From Caenorhabditis remanei (lineage: Eukaryota; Nematoda; Chromadorea; Rhabditida; Rhabditidae), in NCBI RefSeq assembly GCF_010183535.1, contig NC_071331.1, positions 9,424,001 through 9,488,000 on the forward strand: DNA of 64,000 bases, written 5' to 3'. Each line of letters begins with the position of its first letter. The first letter of the stretch is position 1. Position numbers and translations under genes: made by a program. The notes below the pieces were generated by a model. The model saw nothing but the letters and a program-made list of their open reading frames with translations, was not told where the DNA came from and did not search any database. Shown in pieces: positions 21,994-33,083 of the stretch.

Positions 21994-22524
21994 TGTTGCG
22001 GAATTAATAAGTTATTAACTCGCAACTTGAGTTATAACTCCTGAGCCGTTAGTCTCACAGCAGATTCACTATAATCTGCATAAGAAATGAATAAAATGAG
22101 CCTCAACAACTGTATGACACGTGACCCGTGACCTTCCACTTTGATACCATCACTATTCTGGACGTGCCCTGGACCTAACCTGGTGACCTTACGATAAGGA
22201 TCTACCCTACATTTCTGTGCATATAAGGAAGAGGAAATCGTCAGAATGTCGTCGTCTCTCAATCACTCTCACTCTCGGCGTTCGACTGTCAATCGAAGGA
22301 ACTTGTGGCACCGTGGTTCGGAGGATCTTCACTGCTTGGGGAAGCTCTACAATACAGCAACCGCCCGTGACCAGCAGTATTCGATGGGAAGAAGACTCAA
22401 CTACTGGAACCTATGGAACTCTCTACTGACATGTTAATAAAGTTGTTGTTGCTCTCCTCCCTTTTGTTCCCTCTCGCACTCTAAAAGTGACATGGGCTCA
22501 CCGTCCCACTTACGTGTCACGACA
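21994..22524 (+). mobile_element. Complete solo LTR, 531 bp
   Basis: TG...CA termini (TGTTGCGGAATTAATAAG ... GTGTCACGACA) with a perfect 5-bp target duplication TCCCC (21989-21993, 22525-22529). It reads plus: CATATAAGG at 22220-22228 as TATA box and AATAAA at 22436-22441. The first ~30 bp form a hairpin (TTGCGGAATTAAT / ATTAACTCGCAA). A GC-rich frame from 22246 (63 codons, SSSLNHSHSRRSTVN...) lies between TATA and poly(A) and may be start-of-transcript sequence, not a protein. A related truncated LTR is at 54487-54980. Confidence 0.85.
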
Positions 22525-23562
22525 TCCCCCTTATGAAAATTTTTTTTTGGCAAAAAAATCCCAAAAAAATTAGCTCCGAAAATAATCAGAATATTGATAA
22601 AACCCTTGGAATAAGTCACTCACAAAATATTAGATCTCAGAAATGTGTCTGAACCGATTTCGTTTTTTTAATCAGAAAACAGGAGGACTATTTTGAGATA
22701 CTTTTTATTATTACAATTTTTTCAAAAATCACATAAGGGTCCCCCCTTATGAAATTTTTTTTGACAAAAAATTCAAAAAAATATTTACTCTGAAAATGCC
22801 TTATCTCATATTAACCTCCACTACCCCAAGATCATTCTGTCAAAGTTTGTTAGAATTGCAAAATTAGTTTCCAGTTTCAAATTCTTCCTAATTTCGCGGA
22901 ACTGTGATTTGAAGCAGTTCTTCCATAGAATTAGAGTCTGGCTCTTTCACTTACACTTTCACTTTCCCACTCATTCCGCTTCTATAATTTTCCCAGTTAC
23001 AATACTCCGTATCTGATGTAGCATTTTTTCTGCTTCCATTCCTAAATCTATTACTGTATCCTAACCACTTCCAAAACGCTCTAAGTTTGTTAGAATTTTA
23101 GAATTTGCTGCCAGTTTCAAGTTTTTCCACTGATTTTAATTCAAACCATCCTTCCTCACCTCCACTCCCCCAACAATTTCTTGCTGTTTGACCGCCATCT
23201 CATTCCCCGACTCTCTTTCGTTGACTCCTAATATTTTCCTCCGATTTTCGCGCCTCTTCCCCCTCTTTATACTACCAAATGAAATATTAAATGATGATGG
23301 GAAAAACGAAGGGTCTCTACTCAAATAGACACCCACTTTGTGAGGAAATTGTTTCTTTGTTTTGTTTTAATGCTGGATTGCCATTTCTTGGGATCTAAGC
23401 TTCAGATTTTTTCCTCTTTTCTGAACTGTTTGAGACAGCGAATATTTCAGAAATTCTGATTTGTACTCACTTAATTTTACTTAGTTTGGAAGAATTTCAA
23501 AATATTCGATTTCTAGAATTATGGTTATGTCTTGATTTATATGTAACTTTCACTACTGTTCA

Positions 23563-23570
23563 CCGTTTCA
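23563..23570 (+). promoter_or_regulatory. Variant 21U-RNA promoter core (CCGTTTCA)
   Basis: The nearest YRNT T is 23606, 36 nt downstream, at the edge of the usual range. Confidence 0.4.
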
Positions 23571-24099
23571 AGAAGTTATCGACACTCAAAAAATATCTGA
23601 CTTGATTGGGTTCATGCATTTCGTGCGTCGCTTATTGAGTGGTGGTCATCATCTAACTCTAATTCAAACAAACTCAATTTGTGAAACTTCAACTTTGAAC
23701 ATTTTTGGGATATTTTTTCTGTTAATCTTGCGGTGATGATTGTAAAAAAAGAGGACCAAATACATGAAGTCTCATCCGTCATATATCATGCCAATGAAAT
23801 AGAAACTTATTGTTTTTCTACTAGAAAGGAACCAAGTACCACTTCATGCTCGCACGTTTCAAAACTGTTGAAAACCATACATTTCCTTTTTAAAAATGCT
23901 CGGTTTCTTATTAGTTTCATATTTTGTAGTTCTCAATTTTCACGATCGTATCTTACTTTTCTGACAATCTTGAATGTTCGCTGATTCAAATATCGTGTCA
24001 GATTAAATCGTTTCATTTTGAGAGAAAACACTTCTACAAGTTATAGAGGATAGGCTGCCAAATAATTTACAGCTTTGCAAAATTCTGTCAGATATTTTT

Positions 24100-24107
24100 C
24101 CGTTTCA
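24100..24107 (+). promoter_or_regulatory. Variant 21U-RNA promoter core (CCGTTTCA)
   Basis: YRNT start 24145 (38 nt); predicted 21U-RNA 24145-24165. It lies 104 bp from the 3' end of a Helitron. Confidence 0.5.
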
Positions 24108-24839
24108 GTTGGTGTTGAAGTTTTTGAGATTGATTCATTAATAATGAATCATTATAGACTCCCCGTTTTATATATAAGAATGATTTTAGTGACTGTTGGA
24201 ATATAATTTACCAGTCGGTTTACGTCGCCTAACGGCGACTAAACCTCCTTCCCTACACCAACCTTTTCAGTTTTACAGCGCCTGCGGCGCTTCTTAGCTG
24301 AGCCGTTCGTTCCGACAAAGCACAATTATAAAATCTCTCCTTTTCAGACTCAAATTCTACAAACTTTCTCAATGACTTTTTCTATCCTGATAGAATATGG
24401 AATTGAGAATGATCTGTTTTTGAGTTTTCGAATTTGAACTTTCTTCCTATGTTTTCCTTATTTCGAAACAGTCTTACAAAAGAACGTGAACTTGATAACT
24501 CTTCTCTCTCCCCTTTCCAAAAGGCGAGTGATCATACCGATATGAGTTTTTATTTCTTGCCTGATCGGCGGCGATGCCGCCTCTCCTTCTCGGAATATGG
24601 CAGACTAAGACCATATGATTTTATTAAAGTTCAAGAACTTGAAGACTTTTCTATTCACATTTTCAAAAAATGGATTCAAAGTACTCTTCCTGAAGTTTTT
24701 GACTGATCGGCGGCGATGCCGCCTCCCTTCTCGGAATATGGCTGACTAAGACGGTGTTTTAACAAACTCTCAGACTAGAATTCATTTTTTAGGCAGCCGA
24801 GCAACGACAAAGTTGCTTATTCACAAACCACCATCACTA

Positions 24840-24960
24840 TTATCAAAATAAAAAAGTTCCGACATTTTTTCTTACGACAAAATGCAGACTCAGTACAAAA
24901 TTACTACTGTGTCTGCATTCTGACGTGAAAAAAAATGTCGGAACTTTTTTATTTCGACAA
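24840..24960. mobile_element. Short MITE (AAAAAGTTCCGACATTTTTT family)
   Basis: Inverted termini TCAAAATAAAAAAGTTCCG / CGGAACTTTTTTATTTCGA around GCAGAC...GTCTGC, inside the Helitron 24211-26527. Its larger relative is at 38804-39209. Confidence 0.7.
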
Positions 24961-26159
24961 TACTTGAGTAGCATTCTTCCATTTATTTCAACATCTTGTT
25001 GGAAATTTCGTTAGTTGAGCAGTCCGTTCCGGCAGAGCACAATTGTGAAATCTCTCAATGACTTTTTCTATCCTTATGGAATATGGTATCTAGAATGAGC
25101 GGTTTTTGAACCTCCCTAAAAAGCGAGTAATAATTCAGATAACAATTTTTTTACTGATCGGTGGCGATGCCGCCTCCCTCCTCCCTCCTCGTTTGGCGAG
25201 ATAAAACTATAAGTTTTAACAAACCCATAGGGTCGCTGAAAACGTCATCGATTAGGCGCGATCTAATGCTAACCCCGAACCTTATGATACGTAACAGAGA
25301 AAAAAGGGTTTCCCGGTTCCTTTCTCTTTTACATTTTATATTGTATGAAAAACTTCTTCTTTTGTAAATAGTTTTTGCTGACTCTGAGCAGTCCGTTCCG
25401 TAACATAATCCCTACTTTTCTAATAGGAACTCACAAATGTTCTCAATGATTTTTATCCTAAATTGACCGGAACTATTTCAAAAGAGTCTTTCAGAAAGAA
25501 CAGAAATTTAAGGAAGGAATAATTGAAATATCAATTTTCGATTTTGGACTGATCGGCGGCGATGCCGACTCCGTCCTCTAAATATGGCACACTATGATAA
25601 TTTTTTAATGAATCCTCATCCTAGTATTTAAATTTTTGAAGGTAACCGTGCCACAACAAAGTTCCTTATTTACAAATCACCATCACTTCTTTAGTAGTAT
25701 TCTTTTTTTCGGGAGTTTTGCATTTTTTGATTATTATCATTCAGAAGAGCAAATTCGAAACAATCGGGGTGCAAATTTATAGATAATTCTCAAGGCACAC
25801 GGAAAGTCAATTCCCTTTTAGAAATTCGGATTTCATATTCTCTTCTTCAAAAAATGCACTTACAGTATTTTTTGAGTTTTTGATATGAAGCTGCGGACAA
25901 AACTCTTATTGTAAGCTGCCATCAGCTTCTGACACGGTTTTTGTGGAATTCTAATTTTTGAACACCGTCAAAGTTGAAACTCAATCACCCATTATGATAT
26001 AATCGTAGCGGTGGGAACAGTGACAAAAGATTGGTGCAGATAGTTACTTGACCCTTTTGATCTACGAAATCTTTACTGTAAAAGTTATATACAACTTTCA
26101 TATACTGGCTGTCTATGTTCTTTTCAAAACAAAAAACCAAAAAAGATTTCCGACCTGGA

Positions 26160-26214
26160 GGGAACGAACTCACTACCCCGTGGGTGAGAGTCATCTGCGT
26201 AGACCGCTACACCA
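26160..26214 (-). other. tRNA-like A/B box module in Helitron
   Basis: On minus, TGGTGTAGCGG (26204-26214) fits the A box consensus TRGYNNARYGG exactly. AGTTCGTTCCC (26160-26170) is one base off the B box. The starts are 44 nt apart, as in a tRNA. No cloverleaf can be completed. The same module, same spacing, is in the Helitron at 48292-49980 (48593-48647). Confidence 0.5.
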
Positions 26215-26527
26215 AATACGCGCGGCCGGGGCGCTCTCGAGAGTACAGTCAAGAAACGCCGAGTCAGTAGTATCAGGTTGATATTTTGTGTTTTCTACCA
26301 CCCTGTCGGGACACACCTTTTCTGACCGCTTTCTACTGTTGAAATCGACATCGTCTCCAGAAGACGTCAAATTTGATATTTTTGAAAAAAGAAAAGTTCG
26401 GGCATCATCTAAGGGAAATTTCCTATCTATCTATCTAGGTTTCATAAAAATTGGTCCACTACGGAGGGAGTTATGATCGGCGACAAATAAACGGACACAC
26501 GGATCTGTTGAATATTATTAGTAAAGA

Positions 26528-26777
26528 TGACTTACAGGGAAGAATTAAGCGATTTTGTAGTAACACATGCACATTTTTAAAGTTATAGAAACAGTTATAT
26601 TTTAGATAACTTCCTGTTTCAACCCGTTATTTACTTTTTCAAGTTGAAAGAAATATTAGTAGAGGCTCAAGAATTGATTCGATATATTGCAAAATCTGTC
26701 ACAAAGGATGCTGTCAGCAGAAAACTTGACATTTCCGAGAAATAGTCTATTTTCCAAGCTTTTAAAGTTTCAACGCA
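26528..26777. other. Spacer between two head-to-head Helitrons
   Basis: 250 bp of AT-rich DNA between two Helitron 5' ends. It carries one exact 21U core (26614) and a TAGAAACAGTT near-match upstream. Confidence 0.6.
26614..26621 (+). promoter_or_regulatory. 21U-RNA promoter core
   Basis: Exact CTGTTTCA in the 250-bp gap between two Helitrons. YRNT start 26660 (39 nt); predicted 21U-RNA 26660-26680. Confidence 0.6.
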
Positions 26778-26927
26778 TCTTTACTAATAATATTCAGCAG
26801 ATCTGTCCGTCTGTCCGTATGTCGCCGACTCTAGCGCCCTCTGTACTGAACCGTTTTTAATGAAATTTACACAGATCGATTGGAATTTTTCCCCGGATGA
26901 TGCCCGTCTATTTTTTTTAGTTCAAAT

Positions 26928-27633
26928 CAGTGTGCTCCACCGGTGAAGAAACCGGCGAAAACCCGGTTTTTTTTTTACCGGTGAAAGCCGTTATAATCAC
27001 CGGTGAAGTTTTTCTCGGTTTTATAAAAATAAAAACCGGAGTCAAGTTTGGCGAAAACCGGTGTTCACCGAAATTCCCCGGTGTTCAATATTGAATAACC
27101 GGTTTTCCCCGGTGCCCGGTTTTCCCCGGGGAATCACCGGTGTTCACCGGTTTTCACCGGTTTTTTTGATGATGCAAACACTTCAACGTGAACGAACATG
27201 ACAGCAACCGGCCATTTTGCAATCGGACATTTTGAAACAGGACATTTCGAAACCGGACACTTTGAAACCGGACGTTTTGCAACTGGAAACTTAAAAACCG
27301 GACGTTTCGCAACCGGACATTTTGAAACCGGACGTTTCGCAACCGGCATTTTTTTGTTTCGAAGTGTCATTCGGTTGCGAAATGTCCGGTTGCGAAATGT
27401 CTGGTTGTGTGTTACTAATTTCAAAAAAACTCCGGCGAAAACCGGTGAAAACCGGGGAAACACCGGTTTTTTCCCCGGTGTTTCTCCGGGGAAAACCCGG
27501 TGATCACCGGTTTTCTCCGGGTTTTCCCCGGTGAAACACCGGTGAGTTTCGGTGAAAACCGGTGAATATTTTCACCGGTTTTTTCATGAAAAACCGGTTT
27601 TCACTAGTTTTAAAATCCCGGTGGAGCACACTG
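26928..27633. mobile_element. hAT-like element with CACCGG minisatellite body
   Basis: Termini CAGTGTGCTCCACCGG / CCGGTGGAGCACACTG fit the hAT CAGNG form. Perfect 8-bp duplication GTTCAAAT (26920-26927, 27634-27641). The body is arrays of ACCGGTGAAAACCGG-type units with, inside, a second minisatellite (27200-27410) of ~20-bp units around GACATTTTGAAACCGG. No transposase; the frames through it are repeats. One TGAAACAG at 27233 belongs to the minisatellite and is not counted as a piRNA core. Confidence 0.85.
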
Positions 27634-28094
27634 GTTCAAATAGTTCGAAAATAGTCACTACGTGAAAAAACGTGGTTTTCAAGCCTTTCAGTGGCTTTCA
27701 TTTTCGAAATAGGGAAATAGGAGTTCACGGGAAAAATAGTTATAGAACTTTTCCATTCTTCAAATGAATTCATTTCTTCACATTTTCGTATGGTTTTGGA
27801 AAGTTGTTCTACGAATCTTGGGTCAGATCTATTCTGCAAACTGTTTTTGCTATGAACAACCAGATGTGGACGAGACGAGTCAGATGTTGAAGTGTAGGTT
27901 AGATAATATTCAACTGATTTGTTAGCAAGGAATCTAACTTGCCGAAGGTGATTTTCATCCTTTCGAAATTCCGAGAAAATTCTAGAAACTTCTTGACACA
28001 GATGAAGTCTGTGAGGATCAGAAGTAAATAATTTCTGATTGGTTAGTAATATTAGAAGATGATAGTGGGATATGATTGGTTCTTGAATCTTGAA

Positions 28095-28155
28095 CAGAGT
28101 TGACCGGAATTCCGACTTCCGCTTTCCGCCACTTTCTTCATTCCGTTCAACTCTG
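28095..28155. mobile_element. 61-bp miniature hAT-like element
   Basis: CAGAGTTGACCGGAATTCCG ... GGAATGAAGAAAG on the complementary strand, closing with CGTTCAACTCTG. Flanked by ATCTTGAA (28087-28094) and ATCGTGAA (28156-28163), an 8-bp duplication with one mismatch. It appears to be an internal-deletion derivative of the adjacent 28191-28846 family. Confidence 0.7.
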
Positions 28156-28190
28156 ATCGTGAAGGACGAAATTCTAATTGATCTGTCTAT

Positions 28191-28846
28191 CCGAGTTGAA
28201 CGGAATGCGGTTTTTGAAATGGCGGAAGGCAGAAGGCGGAAAGCGGAGTAAACATTTTTTGGGCGGAAAACGGCAAACAGAAGGCGGAATTTTAAAAAAA
28301 TCGGCGGAAAGCGGAAAGCGAAAGGCGGAAGAAACAGTTTTGGCGGAAGGCGGAAGAAACATTTTTGCCGGAAGGCGAAAGGCGAAAGCGGAATGAAATT
28401 TTTTTGGGCGGAAAGCGGCAAGCGGAAGGCGGAATTTAATAAAAATCGGCGGAAAGCCAAAGACGGAAGCAACAAATTTCTTGGCGGAAAGCGGAATGAA
28501 AAAAATGCAAAAAGGCGGAAGGCGGAATACAATGTCGTTTTTAAGAAGACGATTTGGCCTTATTTTGTTGCAAAAAGCCCTTAAAATGGTTAAAGTTGGG
28601 TAAAATTTTGTTTTTTTCTTCGGCAAAAACTGATAGCTTTGCTGCAAAAAAAACCTCAAAAAGAGCAGCAAATTGGAGTCTGCGAATAAATTTTTCAAGC
28701 TGATATTCTCTAGGCGCAAGGCGGAAAAGCTCTTGAAATAGCGGAAGGCGGAAGGCGGAAGGCGGAAAGCGGAATAAAAACATTTCGACGGAAAGCGGAA
28801 AGCGGAATGAAAAAAGTGGCGGAAGGCGGAATTCCGCTCAACTCTG
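28191..28846. mobile_element. hAT-like element with GGCGGAAAGCGGAA body
   Basis: Termini CCGAGTTGAACGG / CCGCTCAACTCTG with perfect 8-bp duplication CTGTCTAT (28183-28190, 28847-28854). The body is an irregular minisatellite of GGCGGAA and AGCGGAA units. Long frames on both strands (up to 298 codons on minus) arise because the repeat has no stop codons. They are not genes. Confidence 0.85.
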
Positions 28847-29237
28847 CTGTCTATGTTTCCTTAAGAATATTTGTGAAGAAAAAAATCTCTTCATATTCCA
28901 CAGGAAAGATAAGTCATTGAGAAAGTTTGTCGAAATCTTATCAGTAAAGCAGAGGTGCTTTAATTGGTTTCTATCATAACGGGCTGCTTAGCCTACAAAA
29001 ACTAATAACAAGTGAAAAATTTATACGATCCAGGAGTAGGAAAAATTATGAAACCTCGATAGTCTGAACCATTTGAGAAGCGCCGCAGGCGCTGAAACAC
29101 CCAGAAGGGTGGAGAAGAAAAGGAGGTTTAGCAGCCGTTAGGCTGCGTTAACCGACTGGTTTACTTATAGATGGGAGATCGGTTATAGTAATAATCTACT
29201 CAAATTTAGCGCTTCTGACAGAAGTTTGGATTCTCTA

Positions 29238-29245
29238 CTGTTTCA
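29238..29245 (+). promoter_or_regulatory. 21U-RNA promoter core
   Basis: Exact core, duplicated 343 bp downstream at 29581. YRNT start 29284 (39 nt); predicted 21U-RNA 29284-29304. The predicted 21-mer differs from that of its duplicate, so the duplication has diversified the product. Confidence 0.65.
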
Positions 29246-29580
29246 GATCATGCTCTTATTGGATCCTGTTCTACATTCCGTAATCCAACGACTCTTTTCG
29301 AGAGATTGAAAAAAAGCTTTTTTTTTAATTTTTAAAAAACTGAAAAGAAATTAGAAAAAGTCTGCAGACTGTGAAAAAAATTTGGAGTATCTTCCTGGTT
29401 AGACACTTGGAAGCAATCGCGTGGTAGCCAGTTTTAGAAAGATTAGGTAGAAAAAGGCCAACTGGTCCATTAGTGCAAGGATCAGAAACTTCCATCGCCT
29501 AATCTTTTTGTGCTTTGTGAGAAACTGCAAAGAACATTTTACTCGAATTCAGCGCTTTTGACAGAAGTTTGGATTCTATA

Positions 29581-29588
29581 CTGTTTCA
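29581..29588 (+). promoter_or_regulatory. 21U-RNA promoter core
   Basis: Exact core in TATACTGTTTCAG. YRNT starts at 29628 (40 nt) or 29625 (37 nt); predicted 21U-RNA 29628-29648. Confidence 0.65.
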
Positions 29589-30375
29589 GTTCGTATTCTT
29601 ATAAGATCATGTTCTACATTCTGTTATTCAACTGTCATTTTCCTGAAACTTCAAAAAACCAATGTAATTATTTGGAAAAAAACTAAAAAAAGAAATTTTA
29701 AAATGTCTGAGAATAACGGATACTCTTTCGGAAAAGGCGTCGAGGAGAAACAGACAACAACAGCAAAGAAAACAACAAACTTTAATGCAATTAACTCAAA
29801 AAACAATTTAATTCTACTCTTTCTATTCTCTCTTCTCAATCCGAGAGAACTCATTACAATGTCAATCTCTCGTCTTATGTACAATGGAATTATTCTTTGA
29901 GAAAATGCCCATCGCTAGTATGATTCATATTAGGTCCTTGAAATATCACACATTTTACAAATTGTTCGAAACATAACTTTCTAGAAAGATTCCGTATTCC
30001 AAGTTGTCTACTTTGGGCCTCCTCTAGTTTTCCTAATCTGTTTAGTTGAATTGTGAAACTTCTCGGTTTCTAAACTTTGAAGTTCACCAGTTTATGTACA
30101 AAAAAATGTTAAGAAGACAAAAAAATCGCTAGTCCGCCTCGAAATTTAGTTGTATTTTTAAAAAGCTCCGTTTCGAGTGTATAGTATCAGGTAATGTAAT
30201 GAAATTGAATTGTTCGTTCTGATTAGATAGCGATCAGTGAATCTGTCTGGAATCAATTTTTTTGCTTCTCCACACTCATGTAATCACAGAACCGATTCAT
30301 ATTATTACGTCTTTTTTAGTTTAACTTGATCATTACACAGGGTACTATCTGATACATATGAAGCTGCAACATTTA

Positions 30376-31090
30376 ATAGTCAGTTGGAATATAGTCAATT
30401 TCGCAGTTTCTGTTTTCAAAGTTGTTTTCACAAAAGCGATGACACCACTCCAATACAGTTGGACCTCATTGGCTACAATCTATGGGCGTGGCTTATTTTC
30501 ATAATAGGATTCTAAAATATTCCTTGAGCTATTTTGTTCATTCACCGAAATTTAGAAAAGTTTGTCGGAGAAAAATAAAGAGACACATATTCTCTATCAC
30601 AGTTTCTGCGGATCCATATATTTCCGAGCTGGTACATGTTAATATCAGTCCAGATTACATCTTAACCTTAAAACCTCTGATAATTTCACGAACTACTGTT
30701 TCCCTTTCACCATTTGACTCTCCGAACGAAGAATTTGGCAATACTTCGTCTGTTCCTAAAAGTCGCAGAAGAATAGTTTCCTTCTGCCGTTGTTTGGTTT
30801 TCACGAAAACTCAAATTCGTAGTTTTTGTTCGGAAAGTTTGAAAAAGTTCGTGCCTCAACATGTGGAATTTTAGTCTTCTTGATGGAAACTGTTTGATGC
30901 TCTAAAGTAATGAATGCAAGCACTTTTGAACATGTTTCTAATTTTCTATCTTTTCATGTATTTGTTAGCAAGTGTATAAGGCTGGGAAATTTGTTTGATA
31001 CCACATTGAAACATTGATATTTTGAAAATTTAGAAAATTTTTAAAACAAATTACAAAGTTAATATGAAAACGAGCGATTGGTCGTGTAAA
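30376..31090. repeat. Diverged paralog of 355-1440
   Basis: Colinear with the left-end segment (see 355-1440). A 130-codon frame at 30482-30874 overlaps the shared part, but the paralogous frame at 482 stops after about 30 codons and similarity is not protein-like. I do not call it a gene. A CTGTTTCC near-core lies at 30696. Confidence 0.5.
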
Positions 31091-31510
31091 ATTAAATCAG
31101 TTTGATTGTTCGTTGATTCCGTTGATTTCGAATAGCAGTAGTCTGAAACTGAAATTCTTCTTTTTTTTCTTTTTCTTTTTAATTTTGACTAATTAGTTAG
31201 CTACAGACTCTCATTCGAAGATTTATCTAAACCAAGAATTTTTCACTCAATAACTAAATAACTAAATGTCAGAGTTATACCATATTGTTTTCTCTTTTTG
31301 TCGAATGATTGAATTGCAAGTATTCTTAATAAGTTTTTAAAGATGGATGTTTCAAATCATAGTGTAACGTTATTTTAGAAATATCAGAAAACACCGAGAC
31401 GTTACAAATTGGAACGAAAACTTTCATATGTTTTTGAATATGTCTTGAAATTGCAAATTTTTGAAGTTTCAAGATTTAAGTTAATTATTCACAAAAATTA
31501 CATTTGCCTA

Positions 31511-31518
31511 CTGTTTCA
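31511..31518 (+). promoter_or_regulatory. 21U-RNA promoter core
   Basis: Exact core in CTACTGTTTCACTTCC, the same context as 3964. YRNT start 31558 (40 nt); predicted 21U-RNA 31558-31578. Confidence 0.65.
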
Positions 31519-31714
31519 CTTCCAACTTTTACACGATCATAGTTTATGTCAATTCAGTTTTTGTTTTTTTTTTCACCATTTGCTCTGCTCGAAATCTTCT
31601 CAAACGTTACTCAATTTTCACCACTTTTTATTTTTTTCATTAAAAATTTATCAGGTTCATATTTTATATTATTTCCATTACTGTTTTGTGCTCAGAACAC
31701 TCCTAAGACTTCCT

Positions 31715-31722
31715 TGAAACAG
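31715..31722 (-). promoter_or_regulatory. 21U-RNA promoter core
   Basis: Exact core on minus in TCCTTGAAACAGTG. YRNT start 31677 (38 nt); predicted 21U-RNA 31657-31677. Paralog of 2625. Confidence 0.6.
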
Positions 31723-32454
31723 TGACCAATATCCAAAAAAACTTTCAAACACACAAATATTGTGAAAAAAAATTCTCATGTTTTTTGAAAATGTGTTGGA
31801 ACTGCAAACTTCTGAAATCGCGATGCACATTTGCTTACTATTTCACTTTCAACTTTTACACGATCAGTGGTTTTTCATCTGCTCATTCCCGATTTTAAAC
31901 GATTATTTGATGATACATTTTTCAGTTTCTCATTGGTTTCACATAATTTTCTCGGTAATTTATACTGCTCGGAAAGTAACTCTAGACGGAACCATGAATG
32001 CCAACATTTAGAATATCATCAGATTCTATTTCCAAATGACACACTGTAAATGTGAATTTATATAGAGACATTTGGAATATAACCGAAACGGTAAATTCCC
32101 AGTTTCAATAAAATGCAAATTTCTACTTTTTAAAAAAGGAATTTTTAATCAAAATTTTCTGAATACCATTCGTTTCTCAAATTATTCCATTCTCATTTTA
32201 AACTTTACTGTTTCCGAACGCATGCAGAAAGTTTTTAAAATCTAGGCACTACTTTCTATTTCATTTTCAATTCTACAAGGGAAGTTCATGACGAGGCGGG
32301 TTGAACTTTTTCTACAAATTGGACCCCAGATACTTTCGATCTTGAGGATTACAAAACTGCAATAAAAATCAGCAACATGCTCATGTAGACCGAGTTATGA
32401 GCCGTCAAACTTTTTGGTTTTTAAAGCACTCCTCAAATTTCTTACTGTTTTTAG

Positions 32455-32622
32455 TGTTGTGTCCTTTGGTGGAGGAGAAGGGAATTATAAAACCATTTAT
32501 TTACATGGTGAGAATCCACAACTAAGAGTTCTCTACATCTTATATAGGCAGATCTTCTTGCCACGTGTGACCTCGGGGTTGGACGTTCACTAGGCTAGGC
32601 CATGCTAGTTCACGCCACAACA
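32455..32622 (-). repeat. 3' LTR of the TRIM element
   Basis: 168 bp. TATA (rc of TTATATAGG at 32540-32548) and AATAAA (rc of TTTATT at 32496-32501) leave room for only a very short R region. Confidence 0.9.
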
Positions 32623-33083
32623 CCTCCCTTTCTTCAATGAAAGTTCGTTTGTCTACTGTCTTGCATCTTCGGTTCTTCCACGACAGCCGCTGCCTAGACT
32701 CCACAGCATTTCTTCTTTTGGACCCATGTCCGCATCATTGCTTCGATCTTCTGATCTTCAGCCAACGATCTTCAGCAGATGTCATTTCCCTATGCATCTC
32801 ACAGCTTCCACACGAAATCTACCATTCGAAATCGTTGAACACGAGTACCTCGATCCATCTTCACTCGGTGCTGCTGCTGCTGGTTCTTCAACGGTGTCTT
32901 CCTTCCGGGTGATCCCATGATCTCGAGCTCGTCACTCTCCAACCCTTCTTACCGCTGGTTTGTTTTCGATGTTGTCCACCGGGATCTCTTTTCTTCGGCC
33001 TTCTCCGTGCGCACCAGTCAACGATCCCGTCCGGCATGCGCGTCCCCGGAGCGTCGGTTCGTTGATCTCATCCTGATCGCCAC

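Larger units (their letters stand above)
22525..24210. other. AT-rich intergenic stretch with two variant 21U motifs
   Basis: Holds CCGTTTCA at 23563 and 24100, and a pyrimidine-rich, GC-richer patch at 23145-23275 that has the look of a promoter or 5' UTR but no following exon that I can find. Otherwise nothing. Confidence 0.45.
24211..26527 (-). mobile_element. Complete non-autonomous Helitron, 2.3 kb
   Basis: On minus it starts TCTTTACTAATAATATTCA (26527 inward) after an A, and ends with hairpin GTCGCCGTTAGGCGAC, 9 nt, then CTGG, followed by T (24210). TC...CTRR ends, a 3' hairpin and an A|T insertion site are the Helitron hallmarks. A second hairpin, GCGCCGCAGGCGC, precedes the terminal one. 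The interior has several GGCGGCGATGCCGCC palindromes (near 24567, 24709, 25160, 25556), a tRNA-like module (26160-26214) and a nested small MITE (24840-24960). No Rep/helicase is encoded. Confidence 0.85.
26778..29159 (+). mobile_element. Complete Helitron interrupted by nested hAT-like elements
   Basis: 5' end TCTTTACTAATAATATTCA after an A (26777). The 3' end is hairpin GCAGCCGTTAGGCTGC, then GTTAACCGA, CTGG and T (29160). About 0.9-1.0 kb is Helitron sequence. The rest is three insertions, each flanked by an 8-bp duplication: 26928-27633, 28095-28155 and 28191-28846. Internal sequence after 28855 (CATATTCCACAGGAAAG, AAGCGCCGCAGGCGCTG) matches the 3' half of 48292-49980. The terminal hairpin shows paired changes relative to GTCGCC/GGCGAC. 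Confidence 0.8.
29160..30375. repeat. Motif-bearing stretch with an internal duplication
   Basis: 29205-29320 and 29545-29660 are copies (shared AGCGCTT-TGACAGAAGTTTGG and TACTGTTTCAG), each with one 21U core. 29850-30300 is a diverged paralog of 41770-41990 (GTCCGCCTCGAAATT, TATCAGGTA, CTTCTCCA-ACTCATGT). No gene seen. Confidence 0.55.
31425..32040. repeat. Two further copies of the ~250-bp dispersed unit
   Basis: 31425-31640 and 31780-31960 repeat the CTGCAAA-TTTTGAA / TTTCACTT-CAACTTTTACACGATCA unit also seen at 2245 and 3890. 31690-31770 matches 2600-2690. 32040-32454 downstream shows only AT-rich DNA with one CTGTTTCC near-core at 32218. Confidence 0.55.

Noticed and set aside
27233..27240. 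TGAAACAG as a 21U core
   Set aside because: It is a variant of the TGAAACCGG minisatellite unit inside a hAT-like element.
27636..28719. Long minus-strand reading frames (298 and 181 codons)
   Set aside because: They run through GGCGGAA minisatellite and element boundaries; the repeat has no stop codons in these frames. Phe/Arg/Pro-rich low-complexity translation, no conservation or splice logic.
30482..30874. 130-codon plus-strand frame
   Set aside because: The paralogous segment at 482 has an early stop and divergence is not codon-like.
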